Positions 6,157 to 14,065 of a stretch of 47,332 bases of DNA are shown one piece after another. Every line of letters starts with the position of its first letter. Position 1 is the first letter of the stretch. The notes under the pieces were generated by a model that saw only the letters and a list, made by a program, of their open reading frames with translations, had not been told where the DNA came from and did not search any database. The stretch is taken from IMG/VR virus record IMGVR_UViG_3300025322_000047, positions 1 through 47,332 of that record; one strand, written 5' to 3'. This stretch comes from a virus. The position numbers were made by a program, and so were the translations under genes.

Positions 6157-6377
6157 ACGAAGCCGAGCGAATCGGGCTTGTTCGTATGCACCTTCGGGCG
6201 AACGGGACTGAATTCAAGATCATGGACTGCCAGTTGTGCGGTCAGAAGAACCGTGTAGACGCCGCCTTCGTACTCGGCGGCGGGCGCCGCCCGAAGTGCG
6301 GCAAGTGCCACGGGTTCATCCGAGGACCGCAGTGGGACTCGACCGAGGGAGGGCCGCCTCAGGGCGGACGGCAGTGA
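6153..6377 (+). CDS. Zinc-ribbon protein
   Basis: GTG start coupled to the upstream stop. The 74-residue protein has a classical four-cysteine ribbon, C26-x2-C29 and C49-x2-C52 (DCQLCG, KCGKCHG), as in many rubredoxin-like knuckles. It stands just before the terminase genes and may help in packaging or transcription. Function unproven. Confidence 0.55.
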   Translation: MNEAERIGLVRMHLRANGTEFKIMDCQLCGQKNRVDAAFVLGGGRRPKCGKCHGFIRGPQWDSTEGGPPQGGRQ

Positions 6378-6832
6378 GCGAGAAGGCTCTGGCTACTCTT
6401 CCGGACATCGCGCTTTCGAAGCGTGAGACGCCGGCCGACCGCCTTCAGGCCCGCTACGACAAGCTCCAGGAGAAGGACATCGCCATCGTCGAGGCCATGG
6501 ACCGCTTCGCCGAGCTTCCGATGGAGCAGGAGGAAGTGGAGCGCGACAAGATGCGCCTGCTTCTCGTCAACGGGACGCTCGAAGAACTCCGGGCCGCGGG
6601 CTGGAAGAACAAGAAGCAGCTCCGGTCTGCGATCTACGCAACCATGCCCAAGAAAGACTGGCCGGCAGCGATGCAGGCCGCTCACGAGCGGGTGATGGCT
6701 CGAGTCCGGAAGCAGGGCAAGTCGAAGGCCGGGAACGTGTTCAACCTGAACATGATTTCGATCCCCGCCCCCGTTCCTCAGAACGCCCAGGACGTCATCA
6801 TCGAGGTCGAAGCGAAGGAGCACGAGAAGTGA
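6374..6832 (+). CDS. Probable terminase small subunit
   Basis: The 152-residue, highly charged helical protein starts with a GTG overlapping the upstream stop and lies two genes before the large terminase. Position, size and a helical N-terminal region with a coiled-coil-like middle (RYDKLQEKDIAIVEAMDRF) fit a small terminase subunit that recognises the packaging site. The KNKKQLRSAIYATMP segment could be the DNA-binding helix pair. The assignment rests mainly on context. Confidence 0.5.
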   Translation: MSEKALATLPDIALSKRETPADRLQARYDKLQEKDIAIVEAMDRFAELPMEQEEVERDKMRLLLVNGTLEELRAAGWKNKKQLRSAIYATMPKKDWPAAMQAAHERVMARVRKQGKSKAGNVFNLNMISIPAPVPQNAQDVIIEVEAKEHEK

Positions 6833-7065
6833 CAGCTCCGTCCCTTCCTCCGGCCCTCAAGGAGAACAAGTCCGACGAGACCGAGGTGTTCGAGCTCGTG
6901 AACGCTCTGCGGAAAGTCGTCATCGCTCGCCGGGTCTACACGGTGGGTGGAGCTTCTGGCGAAATCACCATCGGCGCAGCGAATAACCTGGCCATCGAGT
7001 TTTTTCTGGACGACGGAACGTCCCTTGGTGTTCTCGCCTTCTCAGCCTTCACCGTGAACCCGTGA
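6829..7065 (+). CDS. Small hypothetical protein
   Basis: The 78-residue protein has a charged helix (ETEVFELVNALRKVV) followed by beta-strand segments (ITIGAANNLAIEFFL, LGVLAFSAFTV). It is coupled to the genes on both sides by GTGA overlaps. Lying between the two terminase genes, it could be a packaging accessory or a small virion protein. No family recognised. Confidence 0.5.
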   Translation: MTAPSLPPALKENKSDETEVFELVNALRKVVIARRVYTVGGASGEITIGAANNLAIEFFLDDGTSLGVLAFSAFTVNP

Positions 7066-8558
7066 CGGCTGTCGCAGTCGAAAAGGACGACGGGATATTT
7101 CGTGGACCCTTCCCGGGTCAGCAGACGAAGTTCTTCCAACGTACCGAGCGCGAGGTCTTTTACGGCGGGGCTGGTGGCGGTGGGAAGTCGATGTGCGGGA
7201 TGGGGAAGTTCGGCCAGCAGCTTGCCGTCGAACAGAAGCGATTCGCGAACGGTGACATCGTCACGTCGAAGGCGTGGGGCATCTACCTCCGTCGAACAAT
7301 GCCCGACTTGAAGCAGGCCATCGAAAGGTCGTTCCAGTTCTTTAAGGACATCGACCCCGAGGCTGACTACAACATCAACGATCACATCTGGACCATCCCG
7401 AGCTGCGGCAACGCTCACTTTCAGTTCGGGCACATGGAGAACGAGCGCTCGAAGTACAAGTACAAGTCGAGCGAGTACACGTACATTTTCCTCGATGAGC
7501 TGACCGAATACACGGAGACCATGTACGAGTACATGGACACCCGTCTCCGCACGACGGACCCGGCCCTCGAGCCGATGCTCCAGATTTGCTCGGGCTCGAA
7601 CCCCGACGGTCCCGGGCTTCTCTGGGTTCGTCGTCGGTTCATCGAGAACAAACAGCCCGAGGTGGTCTACCGGAAGGTGACCCGTCTCCGTGACGGTCGA
7701 ATCCGAAACTACGATTCGATCTTCATCCCCGCCAAGCTCGAAGACAACCCGGTTCTCTATCGCTCGGGCTCGTACGAAGCCTCTCTCATCAATAAACGAC
7801 CAGAAGTCCGCGAGGCAATCCTTCACGGCAATTGGTGGATCAACCCCGGCGCTTTCCTGGCGAACATCTGGAACTCGTCGGTCCACGTTGTTCCCAATCA
7901 CGACGTACCGAAGAACTCGAAGGTGGTCCGGTCGTGCGACCCGGCCCCGTCGGCTCCTACCTCGGTGACGTGGTGGTACGTGGACGCCGATGGCGGACTG
8001 ACGGGGATTCACAACCTATATCTGCGGAACCACGATGCCGCGATGACCGCGAACCGGATTCGCGAGGTCGAGATTCACTACGGATGGTGGGATGACGAGG
8101 CCAACTGCTCGACGCTCTATGGTCCGATGGACGAGGACGCCTTCAACAAGAACATGGCCGGTGGCCCGAGCTACGCGAAGATTCACCGCGACTGCGGAAT
8201 TCGCTGGAAGCGCTCACGCAAGGATAGGTTCAACGGTGCGTGTGAAATCGTCCGTCGTCTGAACGTCAGGCGCAAGTCCCTGCACCCCGGAGAGCCGGAG
8301 CGACCGGCCATCCGATGGATGGAGCGGTGCAAAGCCCCCATCGAGACGCTTCCTGTGTTGCAGGCCGATCCGAACGACGTGAACGACGTCGACACGAAGG
8401 GCGAGGACCACTGCTGGGACGATACGATGTACATGTGCCTCGATCGGGTTCTCCCGGCGCAGGCCGAGAAGGACGACGACGATAACGTGGTCGACATCAA
8501 CGACTACCGCGACCGCCGCGGTACCGGAACCCTTGGAATCCCGCCGGGAGGTTGGTAG
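7062..8558 (+). CDS. terL: Terminase large subunit
   Basis: The 498-residue protein has Walker A GGAGGGGKS at 35-43 (K42), Walker B YIFLDE at 141-146 with the catalytic acid, and coupling motif SGSNP at 177-181. The C-terminal RNase H-like nuclease begins near SCDPAPSAPTSVTWW (D293). It is the ATP-driven motor that packs and cuts phage DNA. The GTG start overlaps the upstream stop. Length and domain order are normal for TerL. Confidence 0.93.
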   Translation: MTAVAVEKDDGIFRGPFPGQQTKFFQRTEREVFYGGAGGGGKSMCGMGKFGQQLAVEQKRFANGDIVTSKAWGIYLRRTMPDLKQAIERSFQFFKDIDPEADYNINDHIWTIPSCGNAHFQFGHMENERSKYKYKSSEYTYIFLDELTEYTETMYEYMDTRLRTTDPALEPMLQICSGSNPDGPGLLWVRRRFIENKQPEVVYRKVTRLRDGRIRNYDSIFIPAKLEDNPVLYRSGSYEASLINKRPEVREAILHGNWWINPGAFLANIWNSSVHVVPNHDVPKNSKVVRSCDPAPSAPTSVTWWYVDADGGLTGIHNLYLRNHDAAMTANRIREVEIHYGWWDDEANCSTLYGPMDEDAFNKNMAGGPSYAKIHRDCGIRWKRSRKDRFNGACEIVRRLNVRRKSLHPGEPERPAIRWMERCKAPIETLPVLQADPNDVNDVDTKGEDHCWDDTMYMCLDRVLPAQAEKDDDDNVVDINDYRDRRGTGTLGIPPGGW

Positions 8559-10963
8559 TGGCCGAGACCGAAGACCCGTCCACCGTTGTGAGACTCGAAG
8601 ACGATCCGACTGAACAGGCCGGCGCTGACGACGATGGAGCGCTCGACAATCTGAACATCCTGCCCGTCCTGATGCGGAAGGCGCCGGAGTGGGTGTCGAG
8701 GCAGGCGAAGCTCGTCGTGTCGAACGCGAAGGACGACAACGAAAGTCGCGAAGAGTACATGAAGCGCTACGCCGAACAGCTCCTGTTGCTGGCGGGCATC
8801 GTCAAGGACTTGGGGTATCCGGCGCAGGGAGCGAAGGCTCCGCACATCGCGCTCATGACCAAGGCGCTACTGGGCCTCTGGGCCAGGGTATGGGATCAGG
8901 TCGTGCCGGCGAAGGGCGACGTGGTCAAGGGCAGGCCGCTCGGGGCGAAAGACCTCCGCCGAGCTCAGCGAGTGGAGCGCCACATGAATTGGCAGCTTCG
9001 CTACCGGATTCCGGAGTGGGCAAGCTCGCACGCCGTTTCGATCTTGAACTGGCTCATGCCCGGCTCGACGTTTCGACAGTACCGATGGGACCCGATTCTG
9101 CACACCCACGTCGTAGAACATCTGCCTATCGACGACGTCATCGTCGCGTATACGGAGATGGACCTTCATCCTCTGATGAAGAACGTCGGCCGTATCACGA
9201 TTGTGATGCGACTCTGGCGCTGGGAGGTCGAGGGCTACCAAAAGGAGAACTTTTTCTCGAACGTCGAGGCCATCTACCCGAAAGAGGGAGACGAGGAGTC
9301 GGGTTCGACTTCCGATGGAGCGGGAATTACTTCGACTCGTCCATCCGACGACGACAGTCCGGTGCGCAGGGCAGCGGACAAGGTTCAGGGTGTCGAGCGG
9401 CCGACGAAGCATGAGAAGGAAGGGCGCAGGGAATACTACGCCCAGCACACTCGGCTGAGGTTCCCGTCGAACCTGGGAATCCCGGGACTCGACGGGGAGT
9501 CCAAGCCGGTCACGTTCATCGTGGACCGCGAGACCCAGAAGCCCGTCCAGCTCGTCATTCGCGAGAAGCCCGACCCCATCGACCAGGCCCGCTTCGACGA
9601 AGAGCTCAAGGCCGCGAACATAGCAGCCCAGAACGCGACTCGGCCTCCCGTTCCCGGTGAGCCTACGATGGGCGAGCCACCTGTTCCGGGAGCTACCGAT
9701 GTCGCGCCACCGATTGAGGTGGAGCCTCCGAAAATCGTCGAACCGCGCCCGGTTCGGATGCAGACGGTCCATCGGATCATCCACTACCGCTTGTTCCCGA
9801 ACCCCAACGGGTTCTATGGAATCGGAATCGGGTCCTTGCTTGCCAGTTCGAACGAACTCGCGAACGCCCTCGCCGCTGAGTACCTGCTGTCGGCGAAGTT
9901 CTACAACATGTTCTGCGGCTTCCTCGCCCGCGACACGAAGCAAAAAGAGGGCGATATCCAGATGTCGATGGGGAAGTTCCTCCGCACCGACTTGGAGGCG
10001 GAAGTTCTCGACAAGGGAATCAAGGTCATGGAGGGACGCCCTCCCGCCGACGGCCTGATGAACATCGTCGAGAAGCTGGAAGAGAACGCGGAGGTCGCCG
10101 TAAATGCCGACGTCCTCTCCGGTGAGCGCGGAGCTTCGAACGAGACCGCCAAGGGGATGATGATTCGGAATTCGAACGCGATGGCGCTCATCTCCGTCAT
10201 CACCCGGCTCTACCTCGAGCCAATGAAGTACGAGGTGAAGCTCATCGCCGAGGGGAACTCGGTTCATCTCGACGAGGTCGAGTATTTCCCGTTCACGCAG
10301 GACATCCCCGGCAAGCCCGGGGAGCAGGAAATCATCCGGGAGAACATCGGGCGGAGTGACTACGTCGAGGACGTCCATCTGGAGTTCACCGCTGACGCCC
10401 GGATGATTTCGAAGCCCGAGCGAATCCAGGAAGCCAAGGACTCCATCACTCTCATCGCGTCGATTCCGCAGCTCGCTCAGAACGTGATGCTGATGGACTT
10501 CGCCGTCCGCCAATACTGGATCATGGCCGAGGTCCCTCAGTACATCTCAGCCATGGGGCCACCTCCGGCTCCACCTCCGCCTCCAACGCCCGAGGCACAG
10601 GAGATCGAAAACGCGGGCTTCTTCAACGAGAAGGACCACCCGGTCCTACCCGACGACAACCACGCCCTGCACATGCATAAGATCGAAGAACTCCGGCTCT
10701 CGCCCCTCTTCGAGAAGATGTCGTCGACTGGGAAACAGATGCTCGATCGACACGATAGGGCCCATGCCGGCGCCCTCTATCAGCAGCTCCAGGCGTTCCA
10801 AGAGGAAACGGGGGTACCGATACATGCAATGGCTGGAAGCGGAGGAGGCCCTGGAATGGGCGGAGGACCCGATAGCGGAGAAGTTCCGCCGCCGATGGGA
10901 GGGCAAGAAGGAGGAAGCAATGAAGCGCCTCCGAACAATGGCCCGCCAGGGGGACCTCAGTGA
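8558..10963 (+). CDS. Portal protein
   Basis: At 801 residues this is a large P22-type portal. The GTG at 8558 has GGGAGG six bases upstream. The core has the FYGIGIGSLLASSNELANAL helix typical of portals, then the GERGASNETAKGMM segment and long helices of wing and stem. The N-terminal 60 residues are acidic and a proline/glutamate linker (PPVPGEPTMGEPPVPG) precedes the core. The last 50 residues are Gly/Pro-rich and share DNA with the next gene. It forms the dodecameric DNA entry ring. Confidence 0.85.
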   Translation: MAETEDPSTVVRLEDDPTEQAGADDDGALDNLNILPVLMRKAPEWVSRQAKLVVSNAKDDNESREEYMKRYAEQLLLLAGIVKDLGYPAQGAKAPHIALMTKALLGLWARVWDQVVPAKGDVVKGRPLGAKDLRRAQRVERHMNWQLRYRIPEWASSHAVSILNWLMPGSTFRQYRWDPILHTHVVEHLPIDDVIVAYTEMDLHPLMKNVGRITIVMRLWRWEVEGYQKENFFSNVEAIYPKEGDEESGSTSDGAGITSTRPSDDDSPVRRAADKVQGVERPTKHEKEGRREYYAQHTRLRFPSNLGIPGLDGESKPVTFIVDRETQKPVQLVIREKPDPIDQARFDEELKAANIAAQNATRPPVPGEPTMGEPPVPGATDVAPPIEVEPPKIVEPRPVRMQTVHRIIHYRLFPNPNGFYGIGIGSLLASSNELANALAAEYLLSAKFYNMFCGFLARDTKQKEGDIQMSMGKFLRTDLEAEVLDKGIKVMEGRPPADGLMNIVEKLEENAEVAVNADVLSGERGASNETAKGMMIRNSNAMALISVITRLYLEPMKYEVKLIAEGNSVHLDEVEYFPFTQDIPGKPGEQEIIRENIGRSDYVEDVHLEFTADARMISKPERIQEAKDSITLIASIPQLAQNVMLMDFAVRQYWIMAEVPQYISAMGPPPAPPPPPTPEAQEIENAGFFNEKDHPVLPDDNHALHMHKIEELRLSPLFEKMSSTGKQMLDRHDRAHAGALYQQLQAFQEETGVPIHAMAGSGGGPGMGGGPDSGEVPPPMGGQEGGSNEAPPNNGPPGGPQ

Positions 10964-11039
10964 GATTCGCGGTGCTGAGGCGCGCATCGCGACCATCGAC
11001 GACGTGCTCAACGACTTGAGAGGCGAGGACAAAGAATGA
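10824..11039 (+). CDS. Small helical protein overlapping portal
   Basis: The 71-residue helical protein (WLEAEEALEW, then KKEEAMKRLRTMA, then IDDVLNDLRG) resembles small proteins commonly encoded just after phage portals. It overlaps the portal 3' end by 140 bases in another frame. An internal ATG at 10920 has a strong AAGGAGG ribosome site, giving a 39-residue alternative. I prefer the long form because the residues before 10920 read as a normal amphipathic helix. Role unknown, possibly assembly. Confidence 0.6.
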   Translation: MQWLEAEEALEWAEDPIAEKFRRRWEGKKEEAMKRLRTMARQGDLSEIRGAEARIATIDDVLNDLRGEDKE

Positions 11040-11266
11040 AGAACACAGACAGAATTCGTGCTGCGCACCTGGAGAAGTTCACGTCGCCGCACAGGTTCCC
11101 GCTGCCAGAGCCAAAGTTCCCGTACGACTGGTGTGCCGAGCAGGGCGAAGGCACGACGTCGTTGCGGTGGATGAGCGAGTCCGGCCCGGGGAGGGCTGAG
11201 CTTCCGACGTGGCTGATCGATCGACTTGTGGAGGCGCGGCAGCGGCAGAAGGGGCGGGAGACATGA
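11036..11266 (+). CDS. Hypothetical protein (76 aa)
   Basis: ATG overlapping the upstream stop by 4 bases. The protein has FTSPHRFPLPEPKFPYDW and a helical C-terminus (PTWLIDRLVEARQRQ). It sits between portal and GroES-like genes in the head module and is coupled to both neighbours. No family recognised. Confidence 0.55.
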   Translation: MKNTDRIRAAHLEKFTSPHRFPLPEPKFPYDWCAEQGEGTTSLRWMSESGPGRAELPTWLIDRLVEARQRQKGRET

Positions 11267-11853
11267 GCAAAGCGTTGAAGTTCTCGTCGATCGAAGCTCT
11301 GTACCTGGGACGTAACGCCAAGGCGTACTACGCCACGGAAAAGCTCCGTGTTCGCTGTGAGGAGGTCGGTATCAAGCCTCCCACCGGTCAGCCGCTCGAC
11401 AACAACGTCATCGTGTGGCGCCTTCCACCGCTCTCGCTGTCTTCCGGTGGAATCATCATGCCCGAGGATTCCCAGAACCCGCATACCAAGGGGATTCTGA
11501 TTGCCATGGGCCCGAGGGCCATGGACTACCTGGCCTCGAACGGCATCGAGGAAGGCGACATCGTCACCTGGGCCAGGTTTTCGGGCTGGGAGGCCCATGA
11601 CAAGACGTCGACCAAGAACCTAAAGACCGAGTTCTGCACGCTCAAGGACCGCGACATCCTGTGGTCCGACGACCTGAGGGTTGACCTTGCGTCAGGCAAG
11701 GCCAAGTACGTCCTGGATCAGGCGACCGGACGTCATTGCCTGCAGCGCAAGTTGCTATCGGGGAAGAAACAGAAGTTGCTCGCGCTGGCGGCGTCCACGA
11801 CGTCCCCGCATGAAGCCGAGACCGCCCGGCGTTTGGCGGCCGAACACAAGTAG
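11263..11853 (+). CDS. GroES-like co-chaperonin with DUF2786-like tail
   Basis: Residues 47-138 form a GroES (Cpn10) domain: DNNVIVWRLPP, then a mobile-loop-like LSSGGIIMPED, then GILIAMGP, GDIVTWARFSGWE and LKDRDILW. Phage GroES proteins such as T4 gp31 steer host GroEL to fold the capsid protein. Residues 169-196 (KQKLLALAAST, then PHEAETARRLAAEH) match the DUF2786 repeat pattern. The N-terminal 45 residues are an extra helical part. The start is the ATG overlapping the previous stop. The fusion is unusual. Confidence 0.75.
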   Translation: MSKALKFSSIEALYLGRNAKAYYATEKLRVRCEEVGIKPPTGQPLDNNVIVWRLPPLSLSSGGIIMPEDSQNPHTKGILIAMGPRAMDYLASNGIEEGDIVTWARFSGWEAHDKTSTKNLKTEFCTLKDRDILWSDDLRVDLASGKAKYVLDQATGRHCLQRKLLSGKKQKLLALAASTTSPHEAETARRLAAEHK

Positions 11854-11862
11854 GAGGAGCAG

Positions 11863-12807
11863 ATGGCATTTCGAGAAGGCGCAGAGGGAGAGTCGGACGA
11901 CAAGCCGACGCCCGAGAACACCCCGGAAGCAGACGAGACCAAGGTTCGCCTCGACGTCGCCGACGATGACGACGGTGACGACGACGACAAGACCCCCGAC
12001 GACAAGCCGCAGGCCGACGGACAGCCGCGCAAGAAAGACGGCACCTGGGCAGCGCGAAAGGCCGAGCGGGCGACAGATCGCAGGGCCGCAAAAGCCTGGG
12101 AAACCGAGAAACAGGACTACGACCGCCGACTTCGGCAGGTCCAGGAGAACAGCGACCGTACGGTGCGCCAACTCCGTGAGGACATGGAGCGACTGTCTAA
12201 GCAGACCCAGGGACAGGGGGCTCCACAGGACCGGTTCACGGCGGAGATTGTAGATATTCGCAAGCAACTCGCAGCGGAGCTCAAGCTTATAGAGACTGAC
12301 GATGCGCGCGGCTACGACCGATACAACGAGTTGCAAGAACGAAAGAACGAGCTCATCGCCGACCGCCGAATTGCGGCAGACCGGGAAGCCCAGAAGCAGA
12401 ACCAGCCCCAGCGCAGTCAGTACGACAACAGGGCGCCGTTCATCGAGTCCGAGTACCCGTGGGTCACTGAGCAGCGCTACGCGCCCATGGCTGTGAAGGC
12501 AGCCGCGTACAAGAACTACCTCGTCAATGTCGAGGGCCGTCCAGACACCCTGGACACCGACCGAGAGGCCCTGGCGCACATCCAGGCGAAGTTCGGGGCC
12601 GAGTTCGGCATGAGAGTCCCGGCCCCCCCAAGCCCGCGCACCAGGAGCCTCTATGGCGGTCCGCGGGTCTCGAGCGCGCCGTCGGGGAGGCGGGAGCTGC
12701 CGGCGGAGGTCGATCTCGGCCCGATGGGCATCGGTCACGGCCTGTCAGAGAAGACCCTGGCCAGGATTCTCCGTGAAGAGCTCGGAGGCAACGGGCGGGG
12801 GGAGTGA
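11863..12807 (+). CDS. Capsid scaffolding protein
   Basis: The 314-residue protein begins with a very acidic disordered part (DVADDDDGDDDDKTPDD), continues with a coiled coil (about 75-180, RRLRQVQENSDRTVRQL and following) and ends with a small basic/hydrophobic tail, the layout of tailed-phage scaffolds. It lies between portal/chaperone genes and the capsid genes, where scaffold is expected. A GGAGGAG ribosome site precedes the ATG. It would organise coat subunits into the procapsid and then leave. Confidence 0.8.
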   Translation: MAFREGAEGESDDKPTPENTPEADETKVRLDVADDDDGDDDDKTPDDKPQADGQPRKKDGTWAARKAERATDRRAAKAWETEKQDYDRRLRQVQENSDRTVRQLREDMERLSKQTQGQGAPQDRFTAEIVDIRKQLAAELKLIETDDARGYDRYNELQERKNELIADRRIAADREAQKQNQPQRSQYDNRAPFIESEYPWVTEQRYAPMAVKAAAYKNYLVNVEGRPDTLDTDREALAHIQAKFGAEFGMRVPAPPSPRTRSLYGGPRVSSAPSGRRELPAEVDLGPMGIGHGLSEKTLARILREELGGNGRGE

Positions 12808-12812
12808 AATAG

Positions 12813-12846
12813 TTGTTGCGCTTATTAGCGCTTCATGAGTTACAAT
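12813..12846 (+). promoter_or_regulatory. Candidate capsid-operon promoter with dyad
   Basis: TACAAT (12841-12846) is a good -10. Upstream, TTGCGC (12816-12821) lies 19 bases away, a poor -35 and long spacing. The palindrome GCGCTTATTAGCGC (12818-12831) covers the -35 region and may be an activator or repressor site. A start near 12853 would begin just before the three-hairpin leader. Confidence 0.45.
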
Positions 12847-12860
12847 AGGGGCATCTCACA

Positions 12861-12974
12861 CGGCCTGTGACCTTCGGGTCAAGTGGTGGCTGGAGATGAA
12901 GCGGCCTGCACCTTCGGGTGAGTGGTGGCTGAAACGGATGGCCTGGCGGGCTCCGCGGCTCGCAGTGGTGGCTC
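12861..12974 (+). ncRNA. Three-hairpin leader RNA
   Basis: Three modules follow each other: GGCCTG, then a hairpin, then AGTGGTGGCT. The stems are TGACC/GGTCA with a TTCG loop (12868-12881), CACC/GGTG with a TTCG loop (12909-12920) and GCGGGC/GCTCGC with a 6-base loop (12946-12963). Each hairpin directly abuts AGTGGTGGCT (12882, 12921, 12964). GGCC can pair with GGCT to close an outer stem around an asymmetric internal loop. Stems vary with compensation while flanks stay fixed, which points to conserved RNA structure. No U-tract follows, so not terminators. Confidence 0.65.
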
Positions 12975-12998
12975 TCGGTTTCGCGGGATGGAGTCCCA

Positions 12999-13469
12999 AT
13001 GCCACGTCCGACCAAGGCGAAGGCCCCCCGGCAGTCATCGGTCCAGCAGATGCTGGGCGTCGAAACCCTTTCCCGCATCGACCCCGATGAAGACTTCTCG
13101 GAGGTCGACGGTGATCCACGGAACGACTACGCGCTCGACGGCGAAGAGTCGGACCGCCATTACGTGTGGGTCCGCAACCACGCTGATGACATCGGCGAGT
13201 ACAAGAGCTGGTACGTCCCGTATCGCGTCGAGTACGCGACCAAAGACGGCGTGACTCCGAAGGCTTCGGCCGAGCTCACCCAGGACGAGCAGATCACCAA
13301 GCGTGGTCACGTCCTCATGAGCTGCGACAAGGCCCTGTGGCAGAAGCGCAACCGCTTCGACCACGCGCAGACCACGAAGACCAACGAGTTGATGTTCAAG
13401 CGCAAGCAACGAGACCTGGACCTCCGGCGCCCCGGCGCTCTCGAGGCCGAGCACGCGGAGATGAGGTAA
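12999..13469 (+). CDS. Head-associated hypothetical protein
   Basis: A GGATGGAG ribosome site precedes the ATG. The 156-residue charged protein has an acidic N-terminal part (IDPDEDFSEVDGDPRNDYAL) and a basic helical C-terminus. It is the first gene after the three-hairpin leader and three bases before the decoration-like gene, so it is probably a virion protein. No family recognised. Confidence 0.6.
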   Translation: MPRPTKAKAPRQSSVQQMLGVETLSRIDPDEDFSEVDGDPRNDYALDGEESDRHYVWVRNHADDIGEYKSWYVPYRVEYATKDGVTPKASAELTQDEQITKRGHVLMSCDKALWQKRNRFDHAQTTKTNELMFKRKQRDLDLRRPGALEAEHAEMR

Positions 13470-13472
13470 CCA

Positions 13473-14063
13473 ATGGCTAACGTTCTTCAGGGCGGCTTCA
13501 CTCCGCGCCGGACCCCGGCCGGGTGCAGCCCGAGACGGTACGAGGTGGCGTCGAGCTACGGCACGGCGCTTTTCCCGGGTGACGTGGTCACCCTCGTGAC
13601 CGCTGGAACCGTCGAGTCGGCAGCGGCAGGCGCCTCGGTGCTGATTCTCGGCGTCATAGCGCACGTCAGTTACGTGTCAGGAGGGGTGAGGCTATACGGC
13701 CCGTACATCCCGGCTACCACGGTCTACTCCCCGACGGCACGCGGCTCGGCGAATGCCAGCTACGTGTACGTGTGGGACGACCCGGCCATCGAGTACATCG
13801 CCGCGATGGACGTCGCCACCACGGCGGCCCTCAACTACGCGGGCGTCGGCTCGAACGTGGACCTCAAGGTCTCCGACGCAGGCTCGACGGTGTACGGGCG
13901 GTCGGCTCACAAGTTGGACGGCACGTACGTCGCGGGGATTGCTCAGTTCCGGATTCTGGAAATGCTGCGCGAGCCGGGGAATGACCTGACTGCGCAGTAT
14001 CAGCGAGTCGTCTGCATGATCAACGAGGGCGCTCACGCCTTCACTAGCACGGCGGGGCTCTAA
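13473..14063 (+). CDS. Probable capsid decoration/cement protein
   Basis: The 196-residue protein is rich in Gly, Ala, Val and Thr with predicted beta strands (DVVTLVTAGTV, SVLILGVIAHVSYVSG) as in trimeric head-decoration or cement proteins. It stands immediately before the major capsid gene, three bases after the previous stop. The function is inferred from position, size and composition. Confidence 0.55.
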   Translation: MANVLQGGFTPRRTPAGCSPRRYEVASSYGTALFPGDVVTLVTAGTVESAAAGASVLILGVIAHVSYVSGGVRLYGPYIPATTVYSPTARGSANASYVYVWDDPAIEYIAAMDVATTAALNYAGVGSNVDLKVSDAGSTVYGRSAHKLDGTYVAGIAQFRILEMLREPGNDLTAQYQRVVCMINEGAHAFTSTAGL

Positions 14064-14065
14064 CC

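Noticed and set aside
6936-8012. 358-codon leftward frame antisense to terminase
   Set aside because: Shadow of the terminase gene whose Walker motifs are intact.
8867-10513. 548-codon leftward frame antisense to the portal
   Set aside because: High GC at third positions makes the antisense frame open; composition is Arg/Val/Leu/Asp-biased without motifs, and the portal on the other strand is clear.
12861-12974. CRISPR array or tandem terminators
   Set aside because: Only three units of 39-43 bp with varying stems and conserved flanks; no spacers of equal length, no U-tracts, no cas genes.
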